Assembly (NCBI RefSeq): GCF_014269285.1
Contig: NZ_JACOAF010000020.1
Location: forward strand, 248,001-312,000
Length of the DNA stretch: 64,000 bases
Reading direction: 5' to 3'
Source: Rufibacter sediminis
GTDB lineage: Bacteria; Bacteroidota; Bacteroidia; Cytophagales; Hymenobacteraceae
The notes under the pieces were generated by a model. That model did not search any database, was not told the origin of the DNA, and worked only from the letters and a program-made list of their open reading frames with translations. Below, piece after piece: positions 44,282 through 51,065 of the stretch; position 1 is the stretch's first letter, and every line of letters begins with the position of its first letter. The translations under genes were made by a program, and so were the position numbers.

Positions 44282-44312
44282 CCAGCGGACACTTTTTGTT
44301 CACGCGCGAACA
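44282..44312. promoter_or_regulatory. 31-bp box shared with the NtrC-type gene (candidate enhancer)
   Basis: It matches 50927-50957 at 29 of 31 positions and contains half-sites GGACA, TGTTC and GAACA. It lies in the divergent gap 44179-44527 between the efflux operon and the NTF2-like gene; otherwise that 349-nt gap holds no gene. Confidence 0.55.
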
Positions 44313-44527
44313 TGCCCGCCGCGCCCTCGTGCAGCCAATTTCTGGTTTCCGTGTCTTTTAAGAAAAACAGGTGAAAAGCGCGGCTCTGGCTGAAGCAGTG
44401 CTTTTGCCGGTTTCTTCAAATCCATTTTGCTGTCTTGCGAGAAGGCACCCATTGTGCCGCGTGAACCTCTGGTTCCTAAAAGTACAGCAGCCGGGCTTTC
44501 GTTTGCTTCCATCAACTTACTATAGAC

Positions 44528-44986
44528 ATGAAAAAACTTGTAGCTACTATTCTTCTGTCTGCCGTCTTCGGGGCCGGATGGGCGCAGTGCGTCTCCTCGG
44601 AGCAAGACAAAGCCGGAGTACGATTGGCTTGCCAGGACTACATCCAGGCGTTTTACAAAGCAGACACTACCATTGCCTACCGCAGCGTGCATCCCTTGCT
44701 GCAAAAAAGAGGCTTCTCGTACTCTGCCACTAATCAGGCTTATTCCAAGCAGCAGGAAATGCCTTTCCAGGCCTTGGTGAGTCTGGCGAAACGCTGGAAC
44801 GCGGACGGGAAACAGGCCAACGCTTCCTCTATTCAGGAGGTGCAGATATTGGACATCTGCGACAAAACGGCCTCGGCGAAGGTGACCGCGGTGTGGGGTA
44901 TTGATTACATCCACCTGGTGAAAGAGAAGGATAAATGGTGGGTTATGAATGTGCTGTGGCAGTCCATGCCTACGGCGAAGAAGTAA
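44528..44986 (+). CDS. Secreted NTF2/lumazine-binding-like protein
   Basis: A 152-residue protein with a signal peptide (MKKLVATILLSAVFGAGWAQ). The mature part reads as an NTF2/SnoaL fold of the 'putative lumazine-binding' type: ACQDYIQAFYKADTTIAYRS at the first helix and strand, and a closing DYIHLVKEKDKWWVMNVLW pair of strands. Such proteins bind small ligands or act as accessory domains; no catalytic residue can be assigned. It lies opposite the efflux operon and may share its regulatory region. A long-stem terminator follows. Confidence 0.75.
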   Translation: MKKLVATILLSAVFGAGWAQCVSSEQDKAGVRLACQDYIQAFYKADTTIAYRSVHPLLQKRGFSYSATNQAYSKQQEMPFQALVSLAKRWNADGKQANASSIQEVQILDICDKTASAKVTAVWGIDYIHLVKEKDKWWVMNVLWQSMPTAKK

Positions 44987-45081
44987 GGAGGTCTGCAGGT
45001 GCGATTACGCTATTAGATGCTTAAAGAGAAAAGGGCAGCTCTGCGCAGCGTATTACAACGTTTTTACTGAAAACGGCTTCT

Positions 45082-45136
45082 AAACGGCGGTCATTGCCAG
45101 AGCTATAAGCTTTGATAGTGGCCGCCGTTTTTCTTT
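45082..45136 (+). terminator. Rho-independent terminator
   Basis: Outer stem AAACGGCGG/CCGCCGTTT (45082-45090 with 45122-45130) extended by wobble pairs, followed by TTTTTCTTT. It isolates the detoxification operon from the NTF2-like gene. Confidence 0.75.
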
Positions 45137-45207
45137 GAGGCAGGAGCTTTCATTAAAGAGCTAGAGGAGAGCAGGAAAAATATTGTGAAACTTTTAGGCG
45201 CAAACGT

Positions 45208-45236
45208 ATGTATCTACATTAAATGTATATACATTT
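45208..45236. promoter_or_regulatory. Twin palindromic operator before yceI
   Basis: Two near-identical 12-bp sites, ATGTATCTACAT (45208-45219) and ATGTATATACAT (45223-45234), 15 bp apart centre to centre; the second lies in a perfect 16-bp palindrome (45221-45236). They are 60 nt before the yceI start, typical of a MarR-type operator. Apart from these, the CGTTTT-like stretch and the terminator, the gap 44987-45295 holds nothing. Confidence 0.55.
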
Positions 45237-45295
45237 TACCTATCAACTCAGAAACAGAATAGCATCCATTCCTCTAAAATAGAAAAAGAAAAATT

Positions 45296-45832
45296 ATGGC
45301 AACTACAAAATGGGCAGTAGACCCAATGCACTCAGAAGTTCAGTTCAAAGTAAAACACTTGATGATCACCACGGTGACAGGCTACTTCCAGAGCTTCCAC
45401 GTGGAGGCAGAAACCGAAGACGATCAGTTCACCAGCGCTAACAGTGTCCTGTTCACCGCCGATGTCAACTCCATCAACACCAACAACGAGCAGCGCGACA
45501 CGCACCTGAAGTCAGCGGATTTCTTTGATGCGGAGAATCACGGGCAAGTTCGTTTCACCGCTACCAATTATGAAAACGTAGGAGGCGATGAGTACCAACT
45601 GCACGGTGATTTGACCATCAAAGGCACTACCAAACCGGTAACTGTGAAGGTAGAGTTCGGTGGTATTGTGGTAGACCCTTACGGACAAACCAAAGCTGGT
45701 TTCACGGTCACTGGTAAGATCAGCCGCAAAGAGTTTGGCCTGACCTGGAACGCCGTGACCGAAGCCGGAAGCGTAGTGGTGAGCGACGAGATCAAGCTGC
45801 AGGCCGAGATCCAGCTGGTGAAGCAAGCCTAA
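45296..45832 (+). CDS. YceI family lipid-binding protein
   Basis: A 178-residue YceI-fold protein without signal peptide, hence cytoplasmic. The family pattern is complete: WAVDPMHSEVQFKVKHLM at the start, SADFFDAENHGQVRFTAT in the middle, and LTIKGTTKPV and ISRKEFGLTWN later. YceI proteins are lipocalin-like barrels that bind isoprenoid or fatty amide ligands. It heads a cluster (pirin, MhqO-like, cupin, FMN reductase, MhqD-like, GNAT) that in other bacteria is induced by quinones or electrophiles. Twin operators upstream suggest MarR-type control; the repressor is not in the window. Confidence 0.92.
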   Translation: MATTKWAVDPMHSEVQFKVKHLMITTVTGYFQSFHVEAETEDDQFTSANSVLFTADVNSINTNNEQRDTHLKSADFFDAENHGQVRFTATNYENVGGDEYQLHGDLTIKGTTKPVTVKVEFGGIVVDPYGQTKAGFTVTGKISRKEFGLTWNAVTEAGSVVVSDEIKLQAEIQLVKQA

Positions 45833-45857
45833 GAGATCGCCGGTAAGGCCGGTTGGT

Positions 45858-45897
45858 CTGTTTTAAACATCGTTTTGAAAATCAAAGTGTAAAACAG
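45858..45897. repeat. CGTTTT-type palindrome between yceI and pirin genes
   Basis: CTGTTTTAAAC pairs with GTGTAAAACAG around CGTTTTGAAAATC, 26 nt after the yceI stop. Confidence 0.55.
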
Positions 45898-45951
45898 TCC
45901 TGCCGGGTACTCTTTTCTCCTGTTACCCGTACAATCTCAAAAACAAAAAGC

Positions 45952-46662
45952 ATGCAACTAGAGAGATATTCGCCCGCGCAAAGGGGGCTGAAAGACATAG
46001 GCTGGCTCAAGAGCAATTTCATCCTCAGCTTTTCTGGTCACTATAATCCCGTAAGGGCAGGCTTTGGGTTGCTGCGGGTTTTCAACGATGACTACGTAGC
46101 GCCGGAGAACGGCTTCGGGATTCACCCGCACGCCAACATGGAAATTATCTCCGTGATGCTCTCGGGGTCTATGAGCCACATTGACTCGTTGGGCTACAAA
46201 GAAACCGTGCACAAAGACTGGGTACAGATTATGAGCGCTGGCAGCGGCCTTCGGCACGAAGAGCACAATGTGGGCCAGGACGAGGTCAACTTTCTGCAGA
46301 TCTGGATTGAACCCAAGCTACAGAACATCACGCCCCGGTACCAACGCCGCTTTTTCCCCGAGGAGAAACGGGTCAACCAGCTGACCACCATTGTGAGCAA
46401 CGAGGAGGGCCAGAGCCACTGCTGGATCAACCAGAACGCGAAACTCTCTCTGGGGTACTTTGAGCAAGGCCAGCCGCTTACGTATTCTTTTAACCCCCTG
46501 AACAAAGGCCTCTTCGTGTTCAACATCAGCGGCTCATTTCAAGTAAATGACCAACCGTTGACCGACCGCGAAGCCTTAGGCCTCTGGGACACAGATCAGC
46601 TTCAATTTAGTTTCCAAACCGATAGCAGATTCCTCCTCATAGAGGTGCCTATCAACCATTAA
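45952..46662 (+). CDS. Pirin family protein
   Basis: A 236-residue bicupin counted from ATG 45952 (MQLERYSPAQRGLKDIGWL); the frame is open upstream but contains an intergenic palindrome. The metal site is complete: GFGIHPHANMEIIS with two His and, later, RHEEHN, so a metal-dependent pirin (quercetinase-type) is expected. Pirins of this type often accompany quinone-stress genes. It lies 9 nt before the VOC dioxygenase gene. Confidence 0.92.
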   Translation: MQLERYSPAQRGLKDIGWLKSNFILSFSGHYNPVRAGFGLLRVFNDDYVAPENGFGIHPHANMEIISVMLSGSMSHIDSLGYKETVHKDWVQIMSAGSGLRHEEHNVGQDEVNFLQIWIEPKLQNITPRYQRRFFPEEKRVNQLTTIVSNEEGQSHCWINQNAKLSLGYFEQGQPLTYSFNPLNKGLFVFNISGSFQVNDQPLTDREALGLWDTDQLQFSFQTDSRFLLIEVPINH

Positions 46663-46671
46663 TCAGAAACC

Positions 46672-47613
46672 ATGGAAAATAGAATATTAGGCCTGCACCA
46701 CATCACGGCCATCGCAGATTCGGCTAAAAAGAACGTAGACTTCTATACCAAAGTCCTGGGACTGCGCCTGCTCAAGAAAACCGTCAACTTTGACGACCCC
46801 GGTACTTACCACCTGTACTACGGCGATGAGCGCGGCAGTGCGGGTACCATCTTAACCTTCTTCCCGTACGAAGGCGCCCGCCGCGGCAGCGCCGGCACTG
46901 GTATGGCCACCAACATAGGCTACTCCGTGCCCGAAGGGAGCTTTGATTTCTGGATAAACCGGTTTGAGAAGCACAACGTCATCTACAACAAGCCGTCAGA
47001 AAAATTCGGCGAGCAGTACCTGACCTTCCTGGACCCAGACGGCCTGAAACTGGAGTTGGTGATTCCTAAAAACCAGGACAACCGCGTAGCCTGGGAAACC
47101 GACGAGGTGAACGCCAGCGTAGCCACCAAAGGCTTTCACAGCGTGACTCTGACTTTGCGCGACATCAAAGGCACCGCCGCTGTTCTCACCGATGTTTTGG
47201 GCTACACCTTGCTGGAGAAAAGCGGCAACCGCTACCGCTACATCACCGATGCCGTGGAGCACGCCGCTATCATTGACTTGGTAGAACTGCCCAACGAGGC
47301 GCGGGGAATCGGCGGAGCCGGTACCAACCACCACATCGCGTTCCGGGTGAAAGACGAGGAAACCCTCATGCATTTTCAGGAGAAAGTAAGACGCGCCGGT
47401 CTGGGTCTGCAAATCACCGAGAAAATTGACCGCAACTACTTCTACTCGCTGTACTTTAGAGAGCCGGGTGGTGTGCTGTTTGAGATAGCTACTGACAATC
47501 CGGGCTTCGGGATTGATGAGCCTTGGGACAAACTAGGTTCCAGCCTGTTGCTTCCGCCGCAGTACGAACCACGCCGCGCCGAAATTGAGGCCGTTTTACC
47601 CAATCTGGACTAA
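46672..47613 (+). CDS. Ring-cleaving VOC dioxygenase (MhqO-like)
   Basis: A 313-residue protein made of two vicinal-oxygen-chelate halves: the first begins LGLHHITAIADSAKKNVDFY, the second GFHSVTLTLRDIKGTAAVL. Metal-binding His and Glu residues appear at H9 (LHHIT), the mid HHIAFRV block and FREPGGVLFEIAT. This is the arrangement of MhqO-type extradiol dioxygenases, which open hydroquinone rings in Bacillus. It follows pirin closely and is followed by a terminator, so expression of later genes may be lower or separate. Confidence 0.9.
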   Translation: MENRILGLHHITAIADSAKKNVDFYTKVLGLRLLKKTVNFDDPGTYHLYYGDERGSAGTILTFFPYEGARRGSAGTGMATNIGYSVPEGSFDFWINRFEKHNVIYNKPSEKFGEQYLTFLDPDGLKLELVIPKNQDNRVAWETDEVNASVATKGFHSVTLTLRDIKGTAAVLTDVLGYTLLEKSGNRYRYITDAVEHAAIIDLVELPNEARGIGGAGTNHHIAFRVKDEETLMHFQEKVRRAGLGLQITEKIDRNYFYSLYFREPGGVLFEIATDNPGFGIDEPWDKLGSSLLLPPQYEPRRAEIEAVLPNLD

Positions 47614-47620
47614 AAACAGG

Positions 47621-47655
47621 AAAGCCGCTTCACGTCAACACTGAAGCGGCTTTTT
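47621..47655 (+). terminator. Rho-independent terminator inside the detoxification cluster
   Basis: A 12-bp stem (47621-47632 with 47642-47653) running into TTTTT, 8 nt after the dioxygenase stop. A CGTTTT-type palindrome (47651-47687) overlaps it. It separates the first three genes from the last four. Confidence 0.85.
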
Positions 47656-47684
47656 AGGCCCGTTTTCTTGAAATCAGACCATAA

Positions 47685-48059
47685 ATGGACGTATTCCATA
47701 TAACCCGCGTGTACGCGGATGCCCACGGAGAAAGCCATTTTGAGGAGATGGCCAAGCCCCTGCGTTCTGCGGGGGACATTGGCTTCCTGTCAGAACCCGA
47801 GGAGGTGGAAAGCATCATCTTCCGGAAGGTTTTACCCAGCTATGACTATGACTTCCACACGGCTCCGGCCCGGCAGTACATTGTGCTCCTGGACGGTGAG
47901 ATAGAGATTGAAACCTCCCTGGGTGCAAAGCGGCAATTCAAAGCCAGCGACATTCTGCTGGTGGAAGACACCACCGGCAAAGGCCACCGCACCAAAAATC
48001 TGATTCCCGCGGTTAGAAGCTCCCTTTTTATTACCTTGAAACCGAACGCACCCAAATAG
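47685..48059 (+). CDS. Small cupin protein
   Basis: A 124-residue single cupin: YDYDFHTAPARQYIVLLDGEIEIET forms the first motif and DILLVEDTTGKGHRTK the second. The family pattern keeps a His and Glu pair for metal, though the first motif has fewer histidines than usual, so metal binding is uncertain. It lies between the terminator and the FMN reductase gene. Small cupins of this kind often appear beside pirin and glyoxalase-like genes. Confidence 0.82.
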   Translation: MDVFHITRVYADAHGESHFEEMAKPLRSAGDIGFLSEPEEVESIIFRKVLPSYDYDFHTAPARQYIVLLDGEIEIETSLGAKRQFKASDILLVEDTTGKGHRTKNLIPAVRSSLFITLKPNAPK

Positions 48060-48102
48060 TTATGGCGGAAAGCGTTTACCATTGATTTTTAAAAAACACA
48101 CC

Positions 48103-48657
48103 ATGAAACTAGTAGTAGTATCTGGGAGCGCCCGCCCGCAGCGGCAATCCCACCAGGTGGCGTTGGAAGTGGGAAGAAGACTGGAAGAAAAAGGCCACAT
48201 CATCCATTTGCTGGACGTTCGCGAATTGAACTTTCCTTTGCTGGAAAATACCTTTGACAAAACTGCTAATCCTTCTGAGCAGATGAAGGAGACCAGCGCC
48301 GCCATAGCCCAGAGCGATGGTTTGGTCCTGGTTTCACCAGAACACAACGGAAGCTACTCCGGCGCCCTCAAAAATACCCTAGACTATTTCTACAAAGAGT
48401 ATTTTCATAAACCCTTCGGGATTGTGACCGTCTCGGCGGGGATGCTGGGTGGCATCAACGCGGCCAAAAGCCTGCAGCACTACGCCCTTACTCTGAACGG
48501 AATTGTGTTGCCAAACGCCCTGCTCACGCCCAAGGTGCAGACGCTTTTTCAGGATGGTCAATTAATAGATGCCGGCTACGCCAGCCGCCTGGATAAATTC
48601 CTGGATGATTTTCTTTGGTTAGGGCAAGCTATTCAGGCCACCCACGTGTTACAATAA
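48103..48657 (+). CDS. NADPH-dependent FMN reductase (azoreductase/quinone reductase-like)
   Basis: A 184-residue flavodoxin-fold protein counted from ATG 48103 (MKLVVVSGSARPQRQSHQVA); the longer frame only adds a weak leader. The FMN phosphate loop SGSARPQRQS and the central LVLVSPEHNGSYSGALKN block (P-E-x-N-G-S-x-x-G) are complete. Such enzymes reduce quinones or azo compounds by two electrons and so avoid semiquinones, fitting the cluster. The next start is 5 nt after its stop. Confidence 0.92.
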   Translation: MKLVVVSGSARPQRQSHQVALEVGRRLEEKGHIIHLLDVRELNFPLLENTFDKTANPSEQMKETSAAIAQSDGLVLVSPEHNGSYSGALKNTLDYFYKEYFHKPFGIVTVSAGMLGGINAAKSLQHYALTLNGIVLPNALLTPKVQTLFQDGQLIDAGYASRLDKFLDDFLWLGQAIQATHVLQ

Positions 48658-48662
48658 ACGCT

Positions 48663-49301
48663 ATGTATACCCACAAAAAACAAGTCATCTCGCACGGCAA
48701 GCCTTTGTCTGAAACCGGCAAGGCCCTGATCATGGTTCATGGCCGCGGGGCCTCCGCGGAAAGCATCTTGTCTTTGGCGGATCATCTGCCGGTAGACGAC
48801 TTTTCTTTGTTCGCACCGCAAGCCACCAACCATAGCTGGTACCCGTACAGCTTCATGGCGCCCACCGAGCAAAACCAACCCGCGCTGGACTCTGCTTTAG
48901 AGGAAATCCATGACCTGGTGAAAACCATTGCCGGAGAAGGCATCAGCAGCCAGAATATCTACCTGTTGGGTTTCTCGCAGGGTGCTTGCCTTACTTCAGA
49001 ATATGCCGCCAGAAACGCCCAGCAATTTGGTGGGTTGTTCCTGTTCACCGGCGGCCTGATTGGTCCGCAGCTAGACACCAGCCACTACAAAGGAGACTTC
49101 CAGAACACCCCCATCCTTATTACCACCGGTGACCCAGACCCGCACGTGCCCGTGAGTAGGGTAGAGGAAACCGTCAAGGTTCTGGAAGGAATGGGCGCCG
49201 TGGTCACGAAGAAGATCTACAAAGGCCGGCCCCACACCATTCTGCAGGAAGAAATAAACCTGGCCAAGGAAATGTTGAGCAGCGCTCAGATAAGTGAATA
49301 A
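48663..49301 (+). CDS. Alpha/beta-hydrolase, carboxylesterase (MhqD-like)
   Basis: A 212-residue hydrolase counted from ATG 48663 (MYTHKKQVISHGKPL), matching the usual short start; the upstream extension overlaps the FMN reductase gene. Catalytic triad: S105 in GFSQGA, D159 in TGDPDPHVP and H191 in GRPHTIL. The oxyanion region MVHGRGA is present. MhqD of Bacillus belongs to this phospholipase/carboxylesterase family and is induced with MhqO by quinones. Close spacing marks one operon with the reductase. Confidence 0.9.
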   Translation: MYTHKKQVISHGKPLSETGKALIMVHGRGASAESILSLADHLPVDDFSLFAPQATNHSWYPYSFMAPTEQNQPALDSALEEIHDLVKTIAGEGISSQNIYLLGFSQGACLTSEYAARNAQQFGGLFLFTGGLIGPQLDTSHYKGDFQNTPILITTGDPDPHVPVSRVEETVKVLEGMGAVVTKKIYKGRPHTILQEEINLAKEMLSSAQISE

Positions 49302-49324
49302 CCCCATTCAGCAAGAAGATAGCC

Positions 49325-49603
49325 ATGGAACTAGACATCAAAAACAACCCGGCAGCGCATCGGTTTGAAACCACGGTAGACGGAAGCACCGCGGTGGTAG
49401 AATACAGGTTAAAGGGAAACGTGATCACCGTGCTGCATACCAAAGTACCCAAAGAGTTGGAAGGGCAGGGCATTGCGGCAGCTTTGACCAAGCAGGTGCT
49501 AACCTACATTGCCGACGAGAAATTGGAGCTGGTGCCGTTGTGCCCGTACATGGCCGCTTATCTTCAGAAGCACCCAGAATACCAGACACTGGTTAAGAAG
49601 TAA
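49325..49603 (+). CDS. Small GNAT-like acetyltransferase (COG2388/NATD1 type)
   Basis: A 92-residue mini-GNAT protein. It keeps the acetyl-CoA loop EGQGIAAALTKQVL and the family hallmark VPLCPYMAAYLQKHPEY with a conserved cysteine. It lacks the long N-terminal strands of classic GNATs, which is normal for this family. Substrate unknown. It lies 23 nt after the hydrolase gene and is the last gene of the detoxification cluster. Confidence 0.88.
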   Translation: MELDIKNNPAAHRFETTVDGSTAVVEYRLKGNVITVLHTKVPKELEGQGIAAALTKQVLTYIADEKLELVPLCPYMAAYLQKHPEYQTLVKK

Positions 49604-49670
49604 GAGGGAGCTGTAGCGTAGAAAGTAGGGCCCCTCAGGCGCTGGTTCCACTTAGTTAGATGTAAAGCCT

Positions 49671-50618
49671 ATGTCCTTTCAGGTCGAGTTCAAAGGGGAG
49701 AAAACCGTTCCGGTGGCAGAAAACCAAACGCTGCTGGCCGCGTCTTTACAGGCGGGCATTCCGCATTACCACGCCTGCGGCGGAAAAGGGCAGTGCACCA
49801 CCTGCCGCGTGCTGGTGCTGGAAGGTGCCGAGAACCTGTCTGCGGTGAATTCCTTTGAAAAGACCATCAAGGCGGTAAAGCATTTCCCGGACAATGTGCG
49901 GCTGGCCTGCCAGACGTGCGTGCAGGGCGAAGGCGTGCAGGTGCACCGGCTCATCAAAGACGACATTGACCGGTACATCTTTATCAACGGAGAAAACAAA
50001 GGCGCTGACGAAGTGCTGGGCAACCGGCGCAAAATGGCCTTGTTCTTCATTGATATCCGCAACTTCACGCCTTTCATGGAAGAGAACCTTCCGTTTGACG
50101 TGATTCACATCATGCGCCGCATCCTCACGCTGTTCCGCAACGCCATTGAGCAGTACGACGGCCGAATCATTGACACAGCGGGCGATGGCCTGTACGCCGT
50201 TTTCGGCCTGAATTCCAAAATAAAGCAGGCAACGGAATCGGCGGTGCTGGCCGGGCTCAAGATTCAGGAGGATGTCAAGATTTTCAACAACACGTACATC
50301 AAAGCCTATTTCAACCATTATTTTGAAGTAGGCATTGGCGTGCACGTAGGGCAGGTAATCTACGGCGATGTGGGCGTAGGGCAGAACTCGCTCTCGGTAA
50401 TGGGCTTCCCGGTGAACATCGCGGCCCGCTTGCAAGCCGCCACCAAAGACCTGAACAACAGCTTCGTCATCTCAGAGCGGGCTTTCTCGCTCTTGCGAAA
50501 CCCTCCGTACGTCGCCGGTAGCGCCAACATCCGCCTGAAAGGCGTCAGCGCTCCGTTTGAAGTCCGGCTCATCGGCAAGCCTTTTCAGTACGCCGCCATC
50601 GCTCCGCAGCCCGAATAA
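49671..50618 (+). CDS. Class III adenylate/guanylate cyclase with N-terminal 2Fe-2S ferredoxin domain
   Basis: A 315-residue fusion. Residues 1-95 are a plant-type ferredoxin: C36-x5-C42-x2-C45 (ACGGKGQCTTC) and C80. Residues ~118-295 are a class III cyclase catalytic domain, with metal-binding D128 (FFIDIRNFT) and D172 (TAGDGLYAVF), plus the GVHVGQVIYGDVG and MGFPVNIAARLQ blocks. It therefore makes a cyclic nucleotide under possible redox control by the iron-sulfur cluster. No membrane segment or HAMP is present. Its neighbours are the detoxification cluster and an NtrC-type system, both plausible stress partners. cAMP versus cGMP cannot be decided safely. Confidence 0.9.
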   Translation: MSFQVEFKGEKTVPVAENQTLLAASLQAGIPHYHACGGKGQCTTCRVLVLEGAENLSAVNSFEKTIKAVKHFPDNVRLACQTCVQGEGVQVHRLIKDDIDRYIFINGENKGADEVLGNRRKMALFFIDIRNFTPFMEENLPFDVIHIMRRILTLFRNAIEQYDGRIIDTAGDGLYAVFGLNSKIKQATESAVLAGLKIQEDVKIFNNTYIKAYFNHYFEVGIGVHVGQVIYGDVGVGQNSLSVMGFPVNIAARLQAATKDLNNSFVISERAFSLLRNPPYVAGSANIRLKGVSAPFEVRLIGKPFQYAAIAPQPE

Positions 50619-50650
50619 ATTCTGGCGTTTTACGCCCGTTTCAGTAAAAG

Positions 50651-50836
50651 TAGGGGCAATCCCTTGTGGTTGCCCTTTTCCGTTCAGTCCCTCTATGGCG
50701 CGGAAGTTACTTCCGTGACTTAAGGAACGTTTAGGCAAGTCACGGAAGTAACTTCCGCGCCATAGAGAGGAACCATAGAAGGATGGCCCATTTCCGATCA
50801 TTTACCAGAAAGGGCAACCACAAGGGATTGCCCCTA
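50651..50836. repeat. Nested inverted repeats (one REPIN-like doublet inside another)
   Basis: Outer arms of 28 nt (50651-50678 and 50809-50836) are perfect, and each contains a GGGCAA/TTGCCC hairpin. Inside lie perfect 31-nt arms (50691-50721 and 50737-50767) around a 15-nt spacer, each with the palindrome GGAAGTTACTTCC. The 447-nt gap 50619-51065 holds no gene; it also carries a CGTTTT-type palindrome, the 31-bp box and the NtrC promoter. Confidence 0.85.
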
Positions 50837-50855
50837 TAAAGCTCTTCGAACGGTT

Positions 50856-50906
50856 GAATTCCGTTTTAGCGGCATTTTCTCAAAAACAGGTTGAAAACGG
50901 CGAATT
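50856..50906. repeat. CGTTTT-type palindrome upstream of the NtrC-type gene
   Basis: GAATTCCGTTTT pairs with AAAACGGCGAATT with a 2-nt bulge; the core GGC/GGTTG is degenerate. Confidence 0.55.
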
Positions 50907-50926
50907 GCTTGGTTGCTACCTGTTCA

Positions 50927-50957
50927 CCAGCGGACACTTTTTGTTCACCCTCGAACA
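50927..50957. promoter_or_regulatory. 31-bp box upstream of the NtrC-type gene (candidate enhancer)
   Basis: Nearly identical to 44282-44312. An additional TGTTCACC half-site precedes it at 50921. It lies ~110 nt before the start and ~65 nt before a TGGCAC motif at 51022. Confidence 0.55.
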
Positions 50958-51037
50958 CTGCCATATCGGTTGGATTTTGTAAATTCACCTTGCCAGCCGT
51001 TTCAGCGCGTTTTTCCTGGTCTGGCACAGTTTAGGTG

Positions 51038-51045
51038 TACTTTTG
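51038..51045 (+). promoter_or_regulatory. Candidate -7 element (TACTTTTG) of the NtrC-type gene
   Basis: It matches TAnnTTTG, 20 nt before the GTG start, with a T-run at 51010-51014 as possible -33 element. A TGGCAC at 51022 suggests overlapping sigma-54 control, but no good -12 partner is seen. Confidence 0.4.
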
Positions 51046-51065
51046 CCAAAACGTAACCGAAACCC

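Noticed and set aside
44389-44404. Sigma-54 promoter (GG-N10-GC) for the NTF2-like gene
   Set aside because: Only the GG and GC dinucleotides fit; the TGGCAC and TTGCA contexts are poor, so it is mentioned only as a weak possibility.
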